In this document: piece by piece, positions 60,281-64,000 of the stretch
Numbering within the stretch: the stretch's first letter is position 1
How the letters are laid out: each line of letters opens with the position of its first letter
Source: a virus
Strand: one strand, 5' to 3'
Virus record (IMG/VR): IMGVR_UViG_3300025659_000335
Coordinates: 23,546 to 87,545 of that record
DNA: 64,000 nt
Made by a program: the position numbers and the translations under genes
The notes under the pieces: generated by a model
Told to the model about the DNA's origin: nothing
Seen by the model: the letters and a program-made list of their open reading frames with translations, nothing else
Database searches by the model: none

Positions 60281-61174
60281 CTATCCTTGTTTCTTATTTT
60301 TTAAAGGAACTATTTTATCTGACTCTGCTTCTTCTATATCATTTAATTGGTCTAATGTAACTAACTCTTCTTGCTCTGATCCATCATCGAATTCAACCAT
60401 ATTAAAGAAATCTTCATTAGATATAGATTCTTTTCTAATCTTATCAGCCTTATCAGATAACTTTAAAGCAAGAGTTCCCCACTTCTGAGCTAAATCAGGG
60501 TCTGACCTAGTTTTATCTTTGAAGTTATAAAACGAGTCAGTTACCATTTCATTGATCATAGACTCATGAGTTCTATCGGGCTGAGCTCCTAATTTCCAAA
60601 TCAAGTAGTCTTTATCACCTTTTAGTGCAACCTTAAACGTAGGTACATATTCTTTAGGCGAACGATCTTTTATATAATTTTGTTTTTGGACACGAGTCCA
60701 GTTGTGCACATTAAAGAAATATTGTGTGAACTCATCTATGTCTTCATAGGAGTACTCAAGGTTAAATTTTCCGTTTACCATTAATTCAATGTCTTCTTGA
60801 GTGATTCCGACGATACATAGAGAACTTACTAACCTAAACATTAAAGGATCATCTAAAATTTTAAATGCTCCTTCTATTCCATCTATTGAGTTTCCAGGCA
60901 CTATTATATTTTCTAAGTATCCTAACATTTTTTCTATCTTCAATGTAGCAATCCATTCCGGCTCTAAATCGTTAATAGTCTTTTTATTATCTTGGAAATA
61001 ATCTGGATGTTGAGATAATAGCTCCGCCACTATCTTATCAAGATAATAATTAGAAGTAGGGAGACCTCGATCTTCCAACATCTGCTTAATCTCGGATTTA
61101 GGATATTTTTTAGTTGCAAATAATGCAACAATATAATTATAATGTGGAAGTTTTTTACTAATAGCGATAGCCAT
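60281..61174 (-). CDS. Uncharacterised protein upstream of terminase, small terminase candidate by position
   Basis: The start at 61174 (MAIAISKKLP) is favoured over 61180, close to the stop of the neighbouring gene. 297 residues, helical. The first 60 look like a helix-turn-helix (VALFATKKYPKSEIKQMLEDRGLP), which would suit recognition of packaging DNA. The C-terminus is acidic. Position and the N-terminal helices suggest a packaging role, but the size is large for a small terminase and no family is recognised. Confidence 0.4.
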   Translation of the reverse strand: MAIAISKKLPHYNYIVALFATKKYPKSEIKQMLEDRGLPTSNYYLDKIVAELLSQHPDYFQDNKKTINDLEPEWIATLKIEKMLGYLENIIVPGNSIDGIEGAFKILDDPLMFRLVSSLCIVGITQEDIELMVNGKFNLEYSYEDIDEFTQYFFNVHNWTRVQKQNYIKDRSPKEYVPTFKVALKGDKDYLIWKLGAQPDRTHESMINEMVTDSFYNFKDKTRSDPDLAQKWGTLALKLSDKADKIRKESISNEDFFNMVEFDDGSEQEELVTLDQLNDIEEAESDKIVPLKNKKQG

Positions 61175-61646
61175 ATTCAAACCCTTCTTTTTTAAATCCT
61201 AATTTACGTAAGTCTGAATTATCTACAAAAACAACATCCCTATATTTCTTTCTTAAAACATTTAATTCAGACTTTGGAGTTCCTATTATAATTTTTTTTA
61301 ATTTTTGAGGAGACTTCATGGTTACAGTTTTAAATTTTGTTGGACCATTAATAGTATTTTTTCTTTTAAATATAACTGAATAATTTCTACCAGTTTCAGC
61401 CCCATAAGTGCCACTTAAATTTCCATGAAGACCAAAAATTCTAGCCCATTCGGTTTTTCTTAAAGAATGTTCTGCTGGTAATCTATGAATATCTGCTGAA
61501 GATAATAATTTTTTAGAAGAAATTATAGAATTTAAACTTTCTCTATTAGTAAGATGAGTAGTCAAATCACCTTTTGCTAAAGCTTTTAGTTTTCTAATCT
61601 CTCTTAATGCTCTTCCTCTTAATTTTGCATTCTTACAAAAAATCAT
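61158..61646 (-). CDS. Small basic protein with ADP-ribosyltransferase-like opening (tentative)
   Basis: 162 residues, basic. TTHLTNRESLNSIISSKKLLSS (28-49) resembles the first motif of several ADP-ribosyltransferases, where a His near the first strand and the following helix bind NAD. GTYGAETGRNYSVIFKRK follows near 79-96. A catalytic Glu cannot be placed. This may be chance similarity. It overlaps the next gene by about 17 bases. Confidence 0.3.
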   Translation of the reverse strand: MIFCKNAKLRGRALREIRKLKALAKGDLTTHLTNRESLNSIISSKKLLSSADIHRLPAEHSLRKTEWARIFGLHGNLSGTYGAETGRNYSVIFKRKNTINGPTKFKTVTMKSPQKLKKIIIGTPKSELNVLRKKYRDVVFVDNSDLRKLGFKKEGFEYGYRY

Positions 61647-61684
61647 AATTAATCTTTAAGTTTTCCCTAACTTTTTTAACATCA

Positions 61685-61837
61685 TTATCTCCTAGAAACT
61701 TTGCATTTTGGATTTGTACATTTGTATACAAATCTACCTTTACCGTCTGGTCCTACTAGTCTTGTTCTTACTGCAATTCCAGATTTACATGCAGAGCAAG
61801 TTATTTTTTGTGATTGTTGTAAAGGTCTGATATTCAT
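61685..61837 (-). CDS. Small zinc-ribbon protein
   Basis: 50 residues, basic, with C-x2-C (14-17) and C-x4-C (40-45). The start overlaps the upstream stop as TAATG, and the frame ends in AGG-AGA-TAA. A nucleic-acid-binding zinc ribbon is likely; its partner is unknown. Confidence 0.6.
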   Translation of the reverse strand: MNIRPLQQSQKITCSACKSGIAVRTRLVGPDGKGRFVYKCTNPKCKVSRR

Positions 61838-62136
61838 TAGAGATTAAACACTTTCTTTAGTCTATCTCTGTCTAAACATAACTTATCTCCCCAAGTAGTT
61901 AACTTATTAGCTAATTTAACATTCTCTGGAAATAGTTCTTCGACTTTTTCTTGTAGCTCTTTAAAAGAACTAGGCTCGTAGGTTTCAGCTATCTTTTCAA
62001 ACAGCCCCTCAAAATCTGCATCTGTATTATACGTTAAGATGGATGCCATCTTAACCAAAGCAGATTCTTGCCCTTCAAAAAATGCTAATAACTTTTCATC
62101 TTTTGTCGGATCTAAGTCATTTAAAACAATTTGCAT
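61837..62136 (-). CDS. Small helical protein with K-x-A motifs
   Basis: 99 residues, helical and acidic, carrying LVKMAS, FEKIAE and NVKLAN, the same short K-x-A pattern as the head proteins. Overlaps its neighbours by a few bases (TAATG on both sides). Function unknown. Confidence 0.5.
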   Translation of the reverse strand: MQIVLNDLDPTKDEKLLAFFEGQESALVKMASILTYNTDADFEGLFEKIAETYEPSSFKELQEKVEELFPENVKLANKLTTWGDKLCLDRDRLKKVFNL

Positions 62137-62252
62137 TATTCCTCGTCCTTTGCTTTTAATTTTAAAAAGTGTGCAAGGTGATTTGTTAGTAAGGTTGGCT
62201 CAAACAAACAAACATATGACACACCTATCAATCCTAGTATGATAAATTCCAT
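62136..62252 (-). CDS. Very small membrane protein
   Basis: 38 residues: a single hydrophobic helix (2-17) followed by a charged tail. The stop overlaps the start of the next gene (TAATG), which supports real translation. Function unknown. Confidence 0.5.
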   Translation of the reverse strand: MEFIILGLIGVSYVCLFEPTLLTNHLAHFLKLKAKDEE

Positions 62253-62274
62253 TATGGTTAGTCTCCCGAATACT

Positions 62275-62709
62275 TTAGGGGTGAAGTATTTCTATTCTAT
62301 TCTGAATAGTTTTTACTTGTTCTTCTAGTCTAGTAATTGCTGTGCTATGATCTCTATCTTGTGACTCTAATAAATGTCTTTCTTCTCTACTCTCAGAAGC
62401 TTCTTGTGCATTAACATGTTCAACATTTTCTAATTTATATTTTTGCACTTTTCTATCTTCCATATTAATTTTAATATCACCTAGTTCATGTAATAGGTCA
62501 TCCATCTCATTATATAATTGTGTGTGTGCTTTTTCATGAGCTATATGATAATTATTCTGTGCTGTAATAATATCATCAATTCTATCTCCCATAAAATTCC
62601 ATATCGTTAAAAACGATAATACAATAGACAACATTATCCCTACAGTTTTAGTGGCACCTGTCCCACGAGGAACTGTATTAGAGTTCCGCATAATCTTTTC
62701 TTCCGGCAT
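62275..62709 (-). CDS. Membrane-anchored coiled-coil protein
   Basis: 144 residues: a transmembrane helix near 22-40, then a long coiled coil to the C-terminus (KLENVEHVNAQEASESREER near 91-110). The topology resembles inner-membrane spanins or holin accessory proteins, but no lysis genes adjoin it. No family recognised. Confidence 0.45.
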   Translation of the reverse strand: MPEEKIMRNSNTVPRGTGATKTVGIMLSIVLSFLTIWNFMGDRIDDIITAQNNYHIAHEKAHTQLYNEMDDLLHELGDIKINMEDRKVQKYKLENVEHVNAQEASESREERHLLESQDRDHSTAITRLEEQVKTIQNRIEILHP

Positions 62710-62711
62710 AA

Positions 62712-62939
62712 TTACTCTCCAGTTAAGCTAAACAATAAATTTAAGTCTGCGTCTTTAGGTATTTTATTTAAAGTAACTAGAGGGTCTAATTCTCTATTAT
62801 ATATAATTACTTTATCTGTTGTAGAAATAGCTTCTTCAACTTTTGTATGTCCAAATTTGTCTAATACAAATTCTTCTATAGTTTCTACTATTTCTAAATG
62901 GTCTTGGTCACCATTGTGCTCCATCAACAAATATTCCAT
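62712..62939 (-). CDS. Small acidic protein of unknown function
   Basis: 75 residues, acidic, mixed alpha/beta. It lies 2 bases upstream of the coiled-coil gene. No motif recognised. Confidence 0.45.
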   Translation of the reverse strand: MEYLLMEHNGDQDHLEIVETIEEFVLDKFGHTKVEEAISTTDKVIIYNRELDPLVTLNKIPKDADLNLLFSLTGE

Positions 62940-62963
62940 TATTACTCTTCTACCTCCTACTAT

Positions 62964-63623
62964 TTACCATTTACTTTTTTTAAATCCAAGTCTATATAAA
63001 TTACCAACTCCTAATAAAATAGGAATAGTTCTTCTATAAATCTTTAAATTTTCTTCATATGTTTTTAAAGCCGCCACTCTTAATGGGTCATCTTTTTTTA
63101 TTTTTGCGTTATCCCAAGCCCTAACTTCAGAGCTGTATACGGAAGTTTTTTTAGGGCTAATTATACCTTTAAAAAGACTTTTTTTAGTATTTATTAATTT
63201 GTTATATCCTATAGTCCCTTTTACATTATGTTTCTTAAAATCTTCTATATGTCCCAATTCGTGGGCGACTACTTTAGAAGCCTTCATATTATCTGGGATA
63301 TAAACAGCTAACCCGGCGGATTCATTGTCTGGTACAAACGCAAAAGCATTTGGCTTTTTTGTTATCGGCCCTATAATTTGTTTCATAAGTTTTCGTTTTT
63401 TATCAGTTTTTTCTGAAAGGTCAATATATGAATGTAAATCTTTTTTAGTTTTTAATAATTTTATGTCTTTGGGAACTTTTGGTAATCTTTGATTAATTTT
63501 TATTTCTTTTTTTACTTGATCTTCAAGTACCTTATTAACTTTATCAGTCTGCTTAATACCGTGAACTCCATAGCCTATAGCCCCAGCAGATAGTAAAGCT
63601 TGAATAAGATAATTCTTACTCAT
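62964..63623 (-). CDS. Zinc metallopeptidase-like protein (HExxH)
   Basis: 219 residues. VVAHELGHIEDFKKH (118-132) holds the zinc motif H-E-L-G-H (121-125). A likely third ligand is Glu or Asp in SSEVRAWDNAK near 166-176. The first 20 residues form a weak membrane helix or signal anchor (ALLSAGAIGYGVHGI). The layout suggests a membrane-anchored peptidase, perhaps for entry or virion maturation. Assignment depends on the zinc motif. Confidence 0.6.
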   Translation of the reverse strand: MSKNYLIQALLSAGAIGYGVHGIKQTDKVNKVLEDQVKKEIKINQRLPKVPKDIKLLKTKKDLHSYIDLSEKTDKKRKLMKQIIGPITKKPNAFAFVPDNESAGLAVYIPDNMKASKVVAHELGHIEDFKKHNVKGTIGYNKLINTKKSLFKGIISPKKTSVYSSEVRAWDNAKIKKDDPLRVAALKTYEENLKIYRRTIPILLGVGNLYRLGFKKSKW

Positions 63624-63774
63624 CAGTTTTTTCTTTATCTTCTGTTGTAATAGCTTGCTGAGCTAATGTATCCATTAGTTCAAAAGCCTCTTTATGTTCA
63701 CCATTCTCACGTAACGTTTCTACCTCATCCTTAAATGGAATAGAATTATATTCGTCAATTTTAAATGATCTCAT
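63616..63774 (-). CDS. Small acidic protein
   Basis: 52 residues, helical, acidic; its stop overlaps the start of the peptidase gene by 8 bases. A modest ribosome site (GGAAATAACC) precedes the ATG. Function unknown. Confidence 0.45.
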   Translation of the reverse strand: MRSFKIDEYNSIPFKDEVETLRENGEHKEAFELMDTLAQQAITTEDKEKTDE

Positions 63775-63790
63775 TGGTTATTTCCTCGGT

Positions 63791-63934
63791 TTAGTCTTCG
63801 TCATCTTGTAAATAAGTATCTTGGTCATAATCTTCATATGACTTGTATTTAGCTTGTCGTTTTTCTTCTTTTCTTTGTCTTAATAGTTTTTCACGATTTT
63901 TAGTTTTATTCACGACGATCTTAGTCTTGCTCAT
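63791..63934 (-). CDS. Small highly charged protein
   Basis: 47 residues: a basic helical first half and an acidic tail (QDTYLQDDED). The start overlaps the upstream stop as ATGA. Function unknown. Confidence 0.45.
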   Translation of the reverse strand: MSKTKIVVNKTKNREKLLRQRKEEKRQAKYKSYEDYDQDTYLQDDED

Positions 63935-64000
63935 TTCTTTTGCTTCCTTTTAAACTCACGATGGACTCCAAATCCTAATCCAGCTAACCCAGCAGCTACG
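63931..64000 (-). CDS. C-terminus of a gene entering from the right edge
   Basis: The last 22 codons of a minus-strand gene, a hydrophobic glycine-rich stretch followed by EFKRKQKK and TGA at 63931-63933. Too short to identify. Confidence 0.5.
   Translation of the reverse strand, partial: VAAGLAGLGFGVHREFKRKQKK

Noticed and set aside
1-64000. tRNA genes, integrase, lysogeny repressor or insertion sequences
   Set aside because: Intergenic gaps are all under about 150 bases and show no cloverleaf; no protein carries recombinase or transposase motifs. The HNH ORF is explained by the intron.

Overview
The window is part of the genome of a tailed double-stranded DNA bacteriophage with a contractile tail (myovirus morphology). 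It carries a large terminase, an HK97-like major capsid protein, a tail sheath, a tail tube, a tail assembly chaperone, a tape measure protein and a baseplate hub candidate. The DNA is AT-rich, tightly packed with overlapping genes, and shows no integrase, repressor, tRNA or CRISPR array, so a virulent phage is the simplest reading. Bacterial -35/-10 promoters and Shine-Dalgarno sites indicate a bacterial host, but the sequence does not say which. I did not recognise a portal protein.

Layout. (1) 1-8542, minus strand: tail genes read leftwards from a promoter at about 8600. These are the tail assembly chaperone (with a -1 frameshift product not evident as an ordinary ORF), the tape measure, a hub-like protein, a sigma-factor-like protein and a truncated membrane protein. 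(2) 8687-19741, plus strand: nucleic-acid genes. These are an SF2 helicase, peptide deformylase, a CBS-less IMPDH/GMP reductase, a CCA-adding-enzyme relative, an Hjr-like nuclease, a primase-helicase, a metallo-beta-lactamase-fold hydrolase, a 3'-5' exonuclease, a Sak4-like ATPase and a probable ssDNA-binding protein, closed by a terminator. (3) 19813-28387, plus strand: eleven overlapping, particularly AT-rich genes for glycan synthesis (glycosyltransferases, a UDP-sugar dehydratase, methyltransferases). (4) 28412-31492: RecU-like resolvase, dUTPase and a B12-dependent ribonucleotide reductase, closed by two hairpins. (5) 31610-36029: small proteins, a 792-residue orphan, then a ubiquitin-like protein ending in Gly-Gly, a JAMM peptidase and an E1/ThiF enzyme in one translationally coupled run. 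(6) 36129-39871: holin-like protein, full sigma-70 factor, family A DNA polymerase split by a group I intron with an HNH ORF, and a frameshifted nucleotide-metabolism gene, ending at a bidirectional terminator. (7) 39933-64000, minus strand: virion genes from the tail tube and sheath through appendage proteins, major capsid, scaffold-like acidic proteins, a protease-like head protein and terminase, to a run of small genes at the right edge.

How it fits together. The plus-strand block would copy and recombine DNA and supply nucleotides; the minus-strand blocks build the particle. Promoters of the form TTGACA-N17-TATATT recur, and in four cases the start codon lies where transcription should begin, suggesting leaderless mRNAs. 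Two distinct sigma-like proteins suggest phage-directed timing of expression.

The most notable system is the ubiquitin-like/JAMM/E1 cassette at 34757-36029, possibly with the 792-residue protein before it. Its parts are those needed to activate a small protein tag and to remove it, but I see no E2 and the target is unknown. The glycan island is the second candidate for an undescribed function.
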